From: an uncultured bacterium
GTDB lineage: Bacteria > Bacillota > Clostridia > Peptostreptococcales > Anaerovoracaceae
Assembly: GCA_905214225.1 (NCBI GenBank)
Contig: CAJMLL010000003.1
Span: 31,511-95,510, forward strand
Reading direction: 5' to 3'
DNA: 64,000 nt
Of the stretch, positions 24,101 to 33,870 are shown one piece after another (within the stretch, counting starts at the first letter, position 1; each line of letters begins with the position of its first letter). The notes below the pieces were generated by a model. That model had not been told where the DNA came from. It worked only from the letters and a program-made list of their open reading frames with translations, and searched no databases. The translations under genes and the position numbers were made by a program.

Positions 24101-25558
24101 ATGCTGGAAAATCTTGAGCCAAAATCGGTATTTCATTTCTTCGAGGAAATTACGAAGATTCCGAGACCGTCGAACCATGAAAAGGCAATCAGTGATTATC
24201 TGATCAAGTTCGCTGAGGACCGTGGTCTGGAGCATTACCAGGATAAGTCAAACAATGTCATTATCATCAAGGAGGCGACTCCGGGATATGAGAATGCGGC
24301 ACCGGTTATTCTGCAGGGCCACATGGACATGGTCTGCGAGAAGGTCCAGGGCTCAACGAAAGATATGGAAAAAGAAGGAATCGATCTTGTGGTCGACGGT
24401 GACTGGATCAGCGGCGACGGCACAACACTCGGCGGAGATGACGGAGCAGCAGTTGCCATGGCGCTGGCTATTCTCGATTCTAAAGAACTGAAGCACCCGA
24501 GAGTTGAGTTCCTCTGCACAACCGGCGAGGAAATCGGCATGGTCGGCGCTAACGCCTTGAAAGATGAAGATTTGTCCATGCTGAAGGGACGTCTGATGAT
24601 CAACCTCGACTCTGAGGATGAGGGAGTATGCACGGCAGGATGCGCCGGTGCGGGCAGTCTGCTTGCGGATCTGCCGCTGGAAAGAGGCGGCTGCACCATG
24701 GAGCGGCGCCTCATCCACGTTCACGGACTGGAGGGCGGACATTCCGGACAGGAAATCAATAAGGGCAGAGCCAACGGAAATCTGCTGGTTGTCAGAACGC
24801 TGATCGCACTGGCTAATGCAGGATGCACCCGTCTGATCGCCATGAACGGCGGAAAGATGGACAATACCATCAATAAGGAATCCTGCGCAGCCGTTGCTCT
24901 GGGTGACGTTGATCAGGCAAAAGAAATCATTGCAAGGGTAGAAAAAGAAGCGAGAAACGAGTTCGTTCTGGCTGATCCGGACATTCACATTGACCTGGAG
25001 GAGATTCCGGCAGACGCAGAATATGCAGATTGGGATCCAGTTACAAAAGAGTGCACCCAGCAGGCGATCACACTGATGGCGAGCCTGCCGAACGGTGTTC
25101 TGCGCATGAGCGATGCAATTCCGGGACTGGTTGAAACTTCCCTGAATCTGGGAATCGTTTCCACGACAAAGGATAACCTCCACCTGGATACATTCGTAAG
25201 AAGCAATGTCGACAGCCAGCTGCACGACGTGCTGAACCGTCTGATCTGGGTCTGCGAGCACATCGGCGCCAAGGCAAGAGTTGAAGGTGAGTATCCTGCA
25301 TGGGAGCTAGTTCTCCATTCCGCATTCAGAGACAAGATGCAGGAAATTTGGAAGGACATGTTCGGTAAAGAAATGGAAGTTGTTTCCATCCACGCTGGTG
25401 TAGAGTGCGGACTTCTCGCAACCCTGCTGCCGGGACTGGATGCTGTATCCATCGGACCGGACCTGCCGGGCGTTCACTCCACAAAGGAGAAGCTGTCTAT
25501 CAAGTCGACACAGCACATTTACGAGTTCGTCTGCAGAGTGCTGGAAGAGGCGAAATAG
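24101..25558 (+). CDS. pepD: Beta-Ala-His/aminoacyl-histidine dipeptidase, M20 family
   Basis: 485 residues, the normal PepD length. A cytosolic zinc dipeptidase. Metal and catalytic motifs are visible: GHMDMV, LGGDDGAAVA, CTTGEEIGM (catalytic Glu pair), INLDSEDEG and, in the dimerisation domain, VHGLEGGHSGQEINKGRAN; the last metal His is in LPGVHSTKEKLS. GAGGAGGG precedes the ATG. A strong terminator follows, so it is a single-gene unit. It would free amino acids, including histidine, from peptides, consistent with an amino-acid-fermenting life. Confidence 0.95.
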   Translation: MLENLEPKSVFHFFEEITKIPRPSNHEKAISDYLIKFAEDRGLEHYQDKSNNVIIIKEATPGYENAAPVILQGHMDMVCEKVQGSTKDMEKEGIDLVVDGDWISGDGTTLGGDDGAAVAMALAILDSKELKHPRVEFLCTTGEEIGMVGANALKDEDLSMLKGRLMINLDSEDEGVCTAGCAGAGSLLADLPLERGGCTMERRLIHVHGLEGGHSGQEINKGRANGNLLVVRTLIALANAGCTRLIAMNGGKMDNTINKESCAAVALGDVDQAKEIIARVEKEARNEFVLADPDIHIDLEEIPADAEYADWDPVTKECTQQAITLMASLPNGVLRMSDAIPGLVETSLNLGIVSTTKDNLHLDTFVRSNVDSQLHDVLNRLIWVCEHIGAKARVEGEYPAWELVLHSAFRDKMQEIWKDMFGKEMEVVSIHAGVECGLLATLLPGLDAVSIGPDLPGVHSTKEKLSIKSTQHIYEFVCRVLEEAK

Positions 25559-25692
25559 GCTGGATGATCTGGACGGGTGACTGACTGTCCTGAGCAGCTC
25601 AGCTGCTTTCCGTGGTTAAAGTGGAAGCGTGAAGGAAGACTGGACAAGGAAAAAGCAGTTTTCTTTTAACCAAAAAATACAGAAAATATGAG

Positions 25693-25739
25693 GCCTCCGG
25701 CCTGGGCAGGCAATTCAACCCAGGCAGGAGGCTGCTTTT
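25693..25739 (+). terminator. pepD terminator
   Basis: GCCTCC..CCTGGG pairs with CCCAGG..GGAGGC, followed by TGCTTTT. Confidence 0.8.
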
Positions 25740-25853
25740 ATCAGGTGATAGAAGGATATTGGTTTCTGTGGCAGTCCGGCTCTTTGCTTTTATTTCAGTA
25801 GCGGAATGCAGGGACGGGCAGGAGGGTGTGTTGGTCAAAAAATGAGGGGATGT

Positions 25854-25866
25854 GTATACTGCATAC
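25854..25866. repeat. 13-bp dyad GTATACTGCATAC
   Basis: One mismatch from the dyad GTATACTGTATAC; intergenic, after pepD. Confidence 0.6.
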
Positions 25867-26232
25867 TAAAAAACGCTGCGAAATGCTGATGATTCTGTGC
25901 AGACGGTAAGATGTAAAATTAATTTCCTGACTGTTGGCAGTGATTTTTTGCTTATTCTGGGATGGCCGGGCAGATTACGGAATTTTGTGATGAACGTGTG
26001 ATGGAATTTCGTCTGGTTCGTCGAATTTCGTTTTTTTTGAGAAAGCGCAGAACCGAATATCTATGCAGCAAGTGCTGTTCTGCCGGTTCTTGGCAGAATG
26101 TAAGATGAAATGTTTAAATTATGAGTCACTTTATCTATGTAGAAAAGTAATCGTGTATTCTGCGTACAATAATCCCTTTGACCGGCTGCGAATTATTATG
26201 AATTGAGATCGGATGCCTTTGAATATCCACGT

Positions 26233-26280
26233 ATTACATCCTTGGGCGTCTGACTTTGTCAGACAACTTGATGTAAATAA
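26233..26280. repeat. Intergenic two-part hairpin
   Basis: TTACATC pairs with GATGTAA and, inside, GTCTGAC pairs with GTCAGAC around a TTT loop; short unpaired stretches separate the two stems. There is no T run, so it is not a terminator. Confidence 0.5.
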
Positions 26281-26468
26281 AAGCATGGTTCTGCACAAAG
26301 TTAAATAATCGTGATTTAAACGACCTAAAAAAATATGATCTCAGATACAAAGAATAAACATAATAAAAACCGAGTAATCATGCATGATTGTATAGAATAT
26401 AATACTATTTCGGGCGGCGAAAGGGAGCGGTTTACATTTTTCATGCTAAAATTGGAATATTGGCATGA

Positions 26469-26481
26469 ATATACAGTATAC
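26469..26481. repeat. 13-bp dyad (minus orientation GTATACTGTATAT)
   Basis: One mismatch from the dyad; intergenic, about 240 bp upstream of nifS. Confidence 0.6.
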
Positions 26482-26723
26482 AAATACTGTGGAGCGTCAT
26501 TAAGCCTGTGATTGCTGTATATTACATACACGCGTGCCTGCTATGACCGCTTTTATCCTGCCCATCGGTCTCTTCTCCGCATTCCTTCTTTAGAATCATA
26601 TAAATGTGGTATACTTTTACTATTGAGTTTACATGCTGAAGCTGAATCCGGGCTGAGAGGTCTGAAACTGGAAAGGCTGCGGGGGAAATTCCGCAGAGAA
26701 AAATACAGAAGCGGGGAGTGGGA

Positions 26724-27893
26724 ATGATTTATCTGGATAATGGAGCGACGACGAGAATGCGGGACGGGGTCCTGGAGGAGATGCTCCCGTATCTGAAAGA
26801 CGAATATGAGAATCCGTTTGGCATGAGTGCGCTGAACCGGAGCTGCGGCGCAGCAGTGGAGAAGGCGCGGCGGCGGATTGCGGCGCTGATTCACGCGGAT
26901 TATAAAGAAATCTTTTTTACCTCAGGCGGAACGGAATCGGATAACTGGGTGATCAAGCAGTTTCTGGATCCGGAGCAGGTTCAGGCACAGAGCGAGACAG
27001 AAGGGCAGTTTTCCGGGCATCTCATTGTGTCGGCGGTTGAACATCACGCGGTGCTGAAACCGGCTGAATTCCTTGCAAAACTGGGTTTTGACGTGACGGT
27101 AGTTCCGGTGGATAAGAATGGAAGGGTGGATCCTGAAGAAGTCCGGAAATCCATCAGGAAAGACACGCGCCTGGTGTCAGTGATGCTTGCGAACAATGAA
27201 ATCGGAACGATTGAGCCGGTGCGGGAAATTGCAGACATCGCTCATGAGGCCGGTGCGCTGATGCATACAGACGCGGTGCAGGCGGTGGGTCACATTCCGG
27301 TCGACGTGAAAGAACTGCACATTGATTTCTTGTCGGCCAGCGGCCATAAGTTCGGCGGGCCTAAGGGAACGGGATTTCTCTTTATTCGGAAGGGGCTGCT
27401 GCCGGAGCCTCTGATGCACGGCGGCGCACAGGAGCGGGGACTCCGGGCAGGCACGCATAATGTTCCGGCTGTTTCCGGCATGGGAAAGGCGGCGGAGCTG
27501 GCCGCACAGAATATGGCTGATGAACGGCGTTATGAGCAGGAGCTGCGGGATTATATGACAAAAAGAATCCTCCAGGAAATTCCCAGCTCGACCTTAAACG
27601 GGGATCCGGTAAACCGGCTGCCGGGAAACTGCAACGTCACCCTTCCGGGTGTGAACAACGAGATGGCCCTGGTCCGCCTGGATCAGGAAGGCATCTGCGC
27701 AGCGGCGGGTTCGGCCTGCTCCGCAGGTGCCTCGGAACCGTCCCATGTGCTGAAAGCCATTGGAAGAACAGATGAAGAAGCAGGATGCAGCTTCCGCTTT
27801 ACACTGAATTACAGAAATACGAAAGACGAAATCGATAAGACCTGCGATGTGTTGAAAAAGATCGCAGAGGAATGCAGAAAGGAACAGAGATAA
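26724..27893 (+). CDS. nifS: Cysteine desulfurase (NifS/IscS-type)
   Basis: 389 residues. A PLP enzyme that moves sulfur from cysteine to an active-site persulfide. The PLP lysine is K209 (SGHKFGGPKG) and the catalytic loop cysteine is C332 (AAGSACSAGASEPSHVL), with the long loop of the NifS/IscS group. GGGGAG is five bases before the ATG; a GTG six bases earlier lies in this site. Its TAA overlaps the mnmA ATG, so sulfur delivery to tRNA 2-thiolation is its most certain role; it could also feed Fe-S assembly. The start MIYLDNGATTRMRDGVLEEM is typical. Confidence 0.95.
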   Translation: MIYLDNGATTRMRDGVLEEMLPYLKDEYENPFGMSALNRSCGAAVEKARRRIAALIHADYKEIFFTSGGTESDNWVIKQFLDPEQVQAQSETEGQFSGHLIVSAVEHHAVLKPAEFLAKLGFDVTVVPVDKNGRVDPEEVRKSIRKDTRLVSVMLANNEIGTIEPVREIADIAHEAGALMHTDAVQAVGHIPVDVKELHIDFLSASGHKFGGPKGTGFLFIRKGLLPEPLMHGGAQERGLRAGTHNVPAVSGMGKAAELAAQNMADERRYEQELRDYMTKRILQEIPSSTLNGDPVNRLPGNCNVTLPGVNNEMALVRLDQEGICAAAGSACSAGASEPSHVLKAIGRTDEEAGCSFRFTLNYRNTKDEIDKTCDVLKKIAEECRKEQR

Positions 27894-28993
27894 TGAGCAA
27901 GGCACTTGTGGCGATGAGCGGCGGAGTGGACAGCAGTGTAGCGGCATATCTGACAAAAAAGGCAGGATACGAGACGATTGGCGTGACCATGAAACTGTAT
28001 GAAAATGAGACAGCGGGAATCTGCAGCGACAAGACTTGCTGCAGTCTGTCGGATATTGAAGATGCCAGAAATGTCGCTTATGATCTGGGAATCCCGTATT
28101 ACGTATTTAACTTTACCGGGAATTTTGAGGAGAATGTCATCGATCGCTTTATCCGCGCCTATGAAGAGGGGAAGACGCCGAATCCCTGCATCGACTGCAA
28201 CCGCTATCTGAAGTTTGAGAAACTGATGGAGCGGGGAAGGGAACTCGGGCAGGATTACGTCGTCACCGGACATTACGCGATCGTGGAGAAGGATCCGGCA
28301 AGCGGCAGATATCTTCTGAAGAAGTCGGTGGACCGGCATAAGGACCAGAGTTACGTTCTTTATTCCCTGACCCAGGAGCAGCTGGCTCATGTGATGTTCC
28401 CTTTAGGCGGAATGTGCAAAGAGCAGACGCGCAAGATCGCAGAAGAGCAGGGCTTCGTCAACGCCAGAAAGCATGAGAGCCAGGACATCTGTTTTGTGCC
28501 GGACGGAGACTACGCGGCGTTTATCCGCAGATTTACCGGGAAAGACTACCCAGATGGGGATTTTGTGGATCAGGAAGGAAACGTCCTCGGGACACACAAG
28601 GGAATCATCAAGTATACCATCGGACAGAGAAAGGGCCTGGGTCTGGCGCTTCCGCACCCGATGTACGTCTGCCGCAAGGATATGGAGAAAAATCAGGTGA
28701 TTCTGGGAGAAAACCGGGATCTGTTCCACTCGTCTTTTGAGATTGAAAATATCAACTGGATTTCCACAGAGCCGCCGAAGGGAGAAATTCAGGTGGAGGC
28801 AAAGGTGCGCTACTCCCAGAAGGCGTCTCCGGCGGTCGTTCATCCTTTGTCGGAAAACCGGGCGAGAGTGGAGTTCCGGGAGCCGCAGCGCGCCATTACG
28901 CCGGGCCAGGCCTGTGTTATGTATGATGGCGAGTACGTGGTCGGCGGCGGCACAATTGTAAATGTTTTCAATACGGAGAACGATACATTATAG
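27893..28993 (+). CDS. mnmA: tRNA-specific 2-thiouridylase
   Basis: 366 residues. It thiolates U34 of tRNA Lys/Glu/Gln using sulfur from the upstream desulfurase. The PP-loop is AMSGGVDSSVAA (8-19), the catalytic cysteines are C99 (NPCIDCN) and C200 (SQDICFVPDG), and GHYA and the C-terminal beta-barrel are present. The start overlaps the nifS stop (TAATG), with AAAGGA upstream, giving translational coupling. The nifS-mnmA pairing is a standard Firmicute arrangement. Confidence 0.95.
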   Translation: MSKALVAMSGGVDSSVAAYLTKKAGYETIGVTMKLYENETAGICSDKTCCSLSDIEDARNVAYDLGIPYYVFNFTGNFEENVIDRFIRAYEEGKTPNPCIDCNRYLKFEKLMERGRELGQDYVVTGHYAIVEKDPASGRYLLKKSVDRHKDQSYVLYSLTQEQLAHVMFPLGGMCKEQTRKIAEEQGFVNARKHESQDICFVPDGDYAAFIRRFTGKDYPDGDFVDQEGNVLGTHKGIIKYTIGQRKGLGLALPHPMYVCRKDMEKNQVILGENRDLFHSSFEIENINWISTEPPKGEIQVEAKVRYSQKASPAVVHPLSENRARVEFREPQRAITPGQACVMYDGEYVVGGGTIVNVFNTENDTL

Positions 28994-29145
28994 GAATGAT
29001 ATATTTCTGCAAATTCTTGCCATTTTAGCGTTTTTGATGTCGAATTATGATATAATATCTGCAATTGGAATATCTATGCCTCTGGCATCGTTGATAGAAA
29101 TGGGGGCAGGGGACGCGGAAACCGCGGGAAAGGAGCATTAATATT

Positions 29146-30159
29146 ATGATGAAGGTTGCGATTAACGGCTTTGGACGCATTGGACGTCTGTCTTTCAGAC
29201 AGTTGTATGACAGAGATGATGTGGAAGTCGTAGCCATCAATGATTTAACGAGCACCAAGATGCTGGCATATCTGCTGAAGCATGACAGCGTACAGGGACA
29301 GTTCCCGGCAGACGTAACATATGATGATGAATATATTTATGTCGGACATCATAAATACCGCGTACTGGCCGAGCCGGATCCGCACAATCTTCCTTGGGGT
29401 GATCTGGGTGTAGATGTTGTTCTGGAATGCACAGGATTTTTCACAAGCAAGGAAAAATCACAGGCGCATCTGGATGCAGGCGCAAAGAAGGTCCTGATTT
29501 CTGCTCCTGCCGGAAATGATATTCCGACGATTGTTTATAACGTAAACCATAAAGTCCTGACTCCAGAAGACCGCATCGTTTCCGGCGCAAGCTGCACGAC
29601 GAACTGCCTGGCTCCGATGGCAAAGGTTCTGAATGAGTACCGTGAAGTCCGTACAGGATTCATGACAACAATTCACGCTTACACCGGCGACCAGATGATC
29701 CTCGACGGACCGCAGAAGAAGGGCAACTTCAGAAGATCCAGAGCCGGCGCGATCAATATCGTTCCGACAAGTTCCGGAGCTGCAAAGGCAATCGGCGCAG
29801 TTATTCCTGAGCTGGACGGAAAGCTGATCGGATCTGCACAGAGAGTTCCTGTTCCAAGCGGTTCCCTGACAATTCTGGACGCAACACTGAAGGATCCTAC
29901 AGAGAGTGTTACTGTAGAGGGACTGAATGCCGCAATGAAGGCTGCAGCGAATGAATCCTTTGGATATTCTGAGGAAGAGCTGGTATCCAGCGACATCATC
30001 GGCATGCACTATGGTTCCCTGTTCGACGCAACACAGACTCTGGCTCAGCGCTGCGGAACCAAGATCTATGAGGTCAGAATCGTAGCATGGTATGATAATG
30101 AGATGAGCTACGTCAGCCAGCTTGTCCGCACCCTGCTGTACATGGCAACACTGCAGTAG
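29146..30159 (+). CDS. gap: Glyceraldehyde-3-phosphate dehydrogenase
   Basis: 337 residues. Glycolytic oxidation of glyceraldehyde 3-phosphate with NAD. The Rossmann start is [13 protein letters not shown]33 (AINDLT) favours NAD, and the catalytic Cys is C150 in [12 protein letters not shown]. Two adjacent ATG codons follow AAAGGAG; the first is used here, the second is nearly as good. A TATAATATC lies about 95 bp upstream. It is a single-gene unit with its own terminator rather than part of a gap-pgk-tpi operon. Confidence 0.95.
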   Translation: MMKVAINGFGRIGRLSFRQLYDRDDVEVVAINDLTSTKMLAYLLKHDSVQGQFPADVTYDDEYIYVGHHKYRVLAEPDPHNLPWGDLGVDVVLECTGFFTSKEKSQAHLDAGAKKVLISAPAGNDIPTIVYNVNHKVLTPEDRIVSGASCTTNCLAPMAKVLNEYREVRTGFMTTIHAYTGDQMILDGPQKKGNFRRSRAGAINIVPTSSGAAKAIGAVIPELDGKLIGSAQRVPVPSGSLTILDATLKDPTESVTVEGLNAAMKAAANESFGYSEEELVSSDIIGMHYGSLFDATQTLAQRCGTKIYEVRIVAWYDNEMSYVSQLVRTLLYMATLQ

Positions 30160-30274
30160 CAGCAGCCTGAAACTGCCTGGTGTTCAGATGTCTTAAGCCG
30201 GCGGCAGTTCCGCAGGGAAATTCTGCAGCCGGAAATGGACTGATAAGATAAAAAATCTCATAAGAGATGTTTTG

Positions 30275-30315
30275 AAAGAGCCTCTGCACTGATGATGTGC
30301 GAAGGCTCTTTTTCC
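30275..30315 (+). terminator. gap terminator
   Basis: AAAGAGCCT pairs with AGGCTCTTT, with an inner GCAC/GTGC, followed by a T run. Confidence 0.8.
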
Positions 30316-30704
30316 GTTTATTTCATAAATATCAGAGGGTGTAAAGGATTAAGCAATATCCTGAGCCGATTGAATGTGAGACTGTAACGCAGCTCGGAAA
30401 AGGCCGGCAGAGCCGGAAGCGTGAGCATGCGCGAAGGGAGCCGGGAGGTGTTCAAGGCACAGGCTGCGTACAACTCACAGAAAAAGCTTGGAGATCTGTC
30501 AACAAAACTTCCACTAACTCTTGACACCATCCGAGAGTATGGGGAATTTGGCATGGACTGCAGATTCGTGATATAATAATCAGGCAAATACATTTTCACT
30601 GCAGTGTAGGGCGGGGAACTGAGTTGTCCGTGAATATGACTGGATTGAAATTTCAATCATATCGCAATTTGGCGATGCGCCTTGGGGAGCAGAGGATAGA
30701 GAAT
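30316..30704 (+). promoter_or_regulatory. Upstream region and promoter of the FHA-RodA gene
   Basis: No gene is supported. TTGGCA (30548-30553) and TATAAT (30572-30577) are separated by 18 bp, giving a leader of roughly 120 nt. The rest is unremarkable GC-moderate sequence without clear repeats. Confidence 0.5.
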
Positions 30705-32507
30705 ATGATGTCAAATTTTGTGAGTGGAATCCAGGACTGGTTCCAGATGATGTACAATGCGGCTGTGGCAACGATCAAATCGGGGCATGCAGCAAGCCTG
30801 ATGTACACCGCGGCAGCCAGGTGGATTTTTATTTTACTTGCGGCATTCATTCTGATCAGAGCGATTATTGCCCTGCTCAGAAGCAAGAGTCCGTCTGAAG
30901 TATGGGCGTATCTGCATATTGAAGGCAGCAGAAACATTCCGATCACACATTGGGAAAATGCGATCGGAAGAGCGCCGAGCTGTGATATTCAGTTGGAAGA
31001 TATGAGCGTTTCCAGAAATCAGGGGACCCTGGTGCGCGACAACAACGGATACTGGACCTACATGGATCTGGGATCCCGGAACGGTGCGTATGTGAACGGA
31101 GAAAAGGCGGTGCCGTATAAGCCGGTCATCGTCGGAGCAGGAGACAAGCTGGTGCTGGGAAGCACAGCCTGTGAGCTCTTTCCGGTCAGTGTGCAGGAGC
31201 ATATGAATAACATCAGAAGACGTGCGGAATATACACATATTCTGCCGCCGTGGATGTCCTTTCTGGCGCTGACCCTCTTTCAGTTCCTTACTGTCGTACA
31301 GCTGAAACTGGCGCTGGGAACGCGCTATGTGCCGGGTGTAACCGTTGCCTTTGCGGGACTTGCCGTTGTTATGTGGGTGTATGTCATCGCGATGAAAGTG
31401 ATGCACCGGCGGGGGTTTGAGATAGAAACCATAGCCTTTTTCCTGTCGACGCTGAGTCTGTCGGTTGTCGCCACGCGCTTCCCGACGCAGGTATTCAAGC
31501 AGTTCCTGACCATAGTCATCGGTGTACTGCTCTTTCTGTTTATGTGTACCTGGCTTCGGGATCTGAAGAGGACGCTGAAAGTAAAGAAATTAATGTATAT
31601 CGCCGCGATGGCGCTGTTCGCCTTCAACCTGGTTTTTGCGACAACCAAAAACGGGCAGTCGAACTGGGTGCAGCTTGGCGGATTCTCCATGCAGCCGTCT
31701 GAGATTGTCAAGCTGGCCTTTATCTGGGTCGGTGCCGCAACGATGAATGAGCTGTTTGAGCGGAAGAATTCCATGATTTTTACGGCTTTTGCCTTTTTCT
31801 GCTTCCTCTGTCTGGCCAAGATGGGAGACTTCGGTACGGCGGTCATTTTCTTTGTGACCTACCTGGTGATCTCCTTCCTGCGAAGCGGAGATTTTACGCG
31901 TTTGATTATGATTGTCGGTGTAGCCTTTGCCGGCGGCATGGTCGTCCTGCGTTTTAAGAGCTATATCGCCGCCCGTCTGGCTGTCTGGGGTCATGTATGG
32001 GAAAGCAGCAATGCCAACGCGATGGGCTATCAGCAGACCAGAACCATGTCTGCGTCCGCCAGCGGCGGTCTGATCGGTGTCGGAGCCGGAAAAGGATGGT
32101 TCCATACCATTTTTGCGTCGGAGACGGACCTGGTATTCGGAACCGTTTCGGAAGAATGGGGGCTGATTATCGCCATCCTGATGATTATCGCCATCGTCAC
32201 ACTTGCTGTTTTTGCCTACCGGTCAATCTGGGCAGGCCGTTCAACCTATTACACGATTGCAGCCTGTGCGGCAACCACGATCTTCCTGTTCCAGGCAATC
32301 CTGAACTTCTTCGGTTCTGTGGACCTGCTTCCGCTGACTGGAGTTACCTTCCCGTTTGTATCCGGAGGAGGAACATCGATGATTGCGTCCTGGGGGCTTC
32401 TGGCATTTGTAAAGGCCGCAGATACGCGGCAGAACGCCAGCATTGCCGTCAGTCTGAACGATCAGGGATTAACGAGTGAGGGGGCAGATCATTATGAAGA
32501 AGCTTGA
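30705..32507 (+). CDS. FHA domain fused to FtsW/RodA/SpoVE-family glycosyltransferase
   Basis: About 600 residues. One N-terminal membrane span (38-58) is followed by an FHA phosphothreonine-binding domain (about 67-160) with GRAPSCDIQL (G88-R89), SVSRNQ and LGSRNGAYVNG (N126), then a SEDS polymerase domain with about ten spans, including the QPSEIVKLAF and FPFVSGGGTSM motifs. SEDS proteins polymerise peptidoglycan with a class B transpeptidase, and the next gene is exactly that, overlapping by 14 bases. The fusion implies control by Ser/Thr phosphorylation. Start chosen at ATG-ATG after AGAGGA; a TTG 81 bases upstream would give 627 residues. Confidence 0.9.
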   Translation: MMSNFVSGIQDWFQMMYNAAVATIKSGHAASLMYTAAARWIFILLAAFILIRAIIALLRSKSPSEVWAYLHIEGSRNIPITHWENAIGRAPSCDIQLEDMSVSRNQGTLVRDNNGYWTYMDLGSRNGAYVNGEKAVPYKPVIVGAGDKLVLGSTACELFPVSVQEHMNNIRRRAEYTHILPPWMSFLALTLFQFLTVVQLKLALGTRYVPGVTVAFAGLAVVMWVYVIAMKVMHRRGFEIETIAFFLSTLSLSVVATRFPTQVFKQFLTIVIGVLLFLFMCTWLRDLKRTLKVKKLMYIAAMALFAFNLVFATTKNGQSNWVQLGGFSMQPSEIVKLAFIWVGAATMNELFERKNSMIFTAFAFFCFLCLAKMGDFGTAVIFFVTYLVISFLRSGDFTRLIMIVGVAFAGGMVVLRFKSYIAARLAVWGHVWESSNANAMGYQQTRTMSASASGGLIGVGAGKGWFHTIFASETDLVFGTVSEEWGLIIAILMIIAIVTLAVFAYRSIWAGRSTYYTIAACAATTIFLFQAILNFFGSVDLLPLTGVTFPFVSGGGTSMIASWGLLAFVKAADTRQNASIAVSLNDQGLTSEGADHYEEA

Positions 32508-33825
32508 GAAACGCGCGATTCTCTGCCTTCTGCTGGCAGCCGTTCTGCTCATCGGTCTGGGAATATACACCTACCGCTACGTACATTACGGTCATAAGTG
32601 GGCAACGTTTTACGGAAATTCACACCTCTATCATAACGGTGTGCTTGCGATCGGAAAGATCTACGACAGGAACGGTGTCCTGCTTGCGGCAAATGGAAAA
32701 GGCAGGGATGGAAAAGTTAAATACAGCAGCAGCGAAACCGTCAGAAAGGCTACGGCGCATGCTGTCGGAGATATGAATGGAAATGTTTCCACGTCGGCAG
32801 AAAGCGCATTTAAGGATAAAATGGTCGGCTATAACCTGCTGACCGGAACATACAGCGTGAGCGGAAAAGGAAGTCAGGTCCATCTGTCGATTTCCGCCAG
32901 AGCCTGCAAAGTGGCTTATGAGGCGCTGGGCAGCCACAACGGAGTCGTCGGCGTGTATAACTATAAGACGGGAGAAATCCTCTGTATGGTCAGCAAGCCG
33001 ACCTTTGACCCGGCCAATCCGTCTTCTTCTGTGGAAAACGGAACGTATATGAACAAGTTCCTCTCAGGAAGACTGACTCCGGGATCAACTTTCAAGCTGG
33101 TTACCAGTGCGGCGGCGATCGAAAATCTGAAGAACCTGGATTCTTTCAGCTATTACTGCAGCGGTGTCAGAAATATGGGCGGCTGGAAAATCCGCTGTGA
33201 TGAGCCGCATGGCCGTGTAGACTTTGAGTCTGCGCTTGCAAAATCCTGCAACTGCGCATTCTCTGTACTTTCTGATGAACTTGGTAACAAGACGCTTGCT
33301 GAGTATACAAAGAAGGCCGGCCTGGAGACTTCTTATAACATTGACGGTATCCATAATGCCAAGGGAAGTTTTGATTTCCCGAGCAATTCCTTCAACCTGG
33401 CATGGGCAGGAATCGGACAGTGGAAGGATCAGGTCAATCCGTGTTCCATGATGGTTTACATGGGCGCAATCGCAAGGGACGGTGTTTCCGTTGTTCCGAG
33501 AGTTCTGAAGCCGACCGTCGCGACAGGACAGAAGACAAGCCGCATGATTCAGGCGTCGACAGCGGCAGAACTGAAAACAATGATGAGAAATAACGTTGAA
33601 AAGACATACGGCGCGAAAAACTTCCCGGGGCTGAATATCTGTGCAAAAACAGGAACCGCAGAAGTCAACGGAGCAAAGCCGAACGCATGGTTTGACGGAT
33701 TCCTGAATGATGATGAGCATCCATATGCATTCGTTGTCTGTGTAGAAGACGGCGGATTCGGACAGACCGTTGCCGCGCCGGTTGCTAATAAAGTGCTGCA
33801 GGAGCTGGTAAAAGAAAACAGCTGA
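32494..33825 (+). CDS. Class B penicillin-binding transpeptidase (PbpA-like)
   Basis: 443 residues. One N-terminal span (8-26), a short pedestal and a transpeptidase domain with STFK (S198-K201), SCN (S251-N253) and KTG (385-387). It crosslinks peptidoglycan outside the membrane and should be the cognate partner of the overlapping SEDS protein. GAGGGGG lies about ten bases before the ATG; an in-frame GTG 18 bases earlier is within that site. It is shorter than FtsI/PBP2, matching the actinobacterial PbpA/Clostridial short class. The FHA-rodA/pbpA layout recalls the actinobacterial fhaB-rodA-pbpA-pknB cluster, although no kinase gene is visible here. Confidence 0.9.
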   Translation: MKKLEKRAILCLLLAAVLLIGLGIYTYRYVHYGHKWATFYGNSHLYHNGVLAIGKIYDRNGVLLAANGKGRDGKVKYSSSETVRKATAHAVGDMNGNVSTSAESAFKDKMVGYNLLTGTYSVSGKGSQVHLSISARACKVAYEALGSHNGVVGVYNYKTGEILCMVSKPTFDPANPSSSVENGTYMNKFLSGRLTPGSTFKLVTSAAAIENLKNLDSFSYYCSGVRNMGGWKIRCDEPHGRVDFESALAKSCNCAFSVLSDELGNKTLAEYTKKAGLETSYNIDGIHNAKGSFDFPSNSFNLAWAGIGQWKDQVNPCSMMVYMGAIARDGVSVVPRVLKPTVATGQKTSRMIQASTAAELKTMMRNNVEKTYGAKNFPGLNICAKTGTAEVNGAKPNAWFDGFLNDDEHPYAFVVCVEDGGFGQTVAAPVANKVLQELVKENS

Positions 33826-33870
33826 TGCGGCAGAGTGCAAGAGCATTGATGAATCATACAGGAGAGTGTT

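Larger units (their letters stand above)
25740..26723. other. Repeat-bearing intergenic region, about 1 kb
   Basis: I support no gene here. It contains dyads GTATACTGCATAC (25854-25866), a weaker GTATTCTGCGTAC (26155-26167) and ATATACAGTATAC (26469-26481), and a hairpin at about 26233-26280 (TTACATC..GTCTGAC/GTCAGAC..GATGTAA). Base composition is visibly more AT-rich than in the genes on either side. A TATACT about 110 bp before nifS could be its -10. Confidence 0.5.

Noticed and set aside
26325-26531. Minus-strand hydrophobic frame of 68 codons before nifS
   Set aside because: AT-rich sequence readily gives such frames; it contains a dyad repeat and has no ribosome-binding site or recognisable protein pattern.
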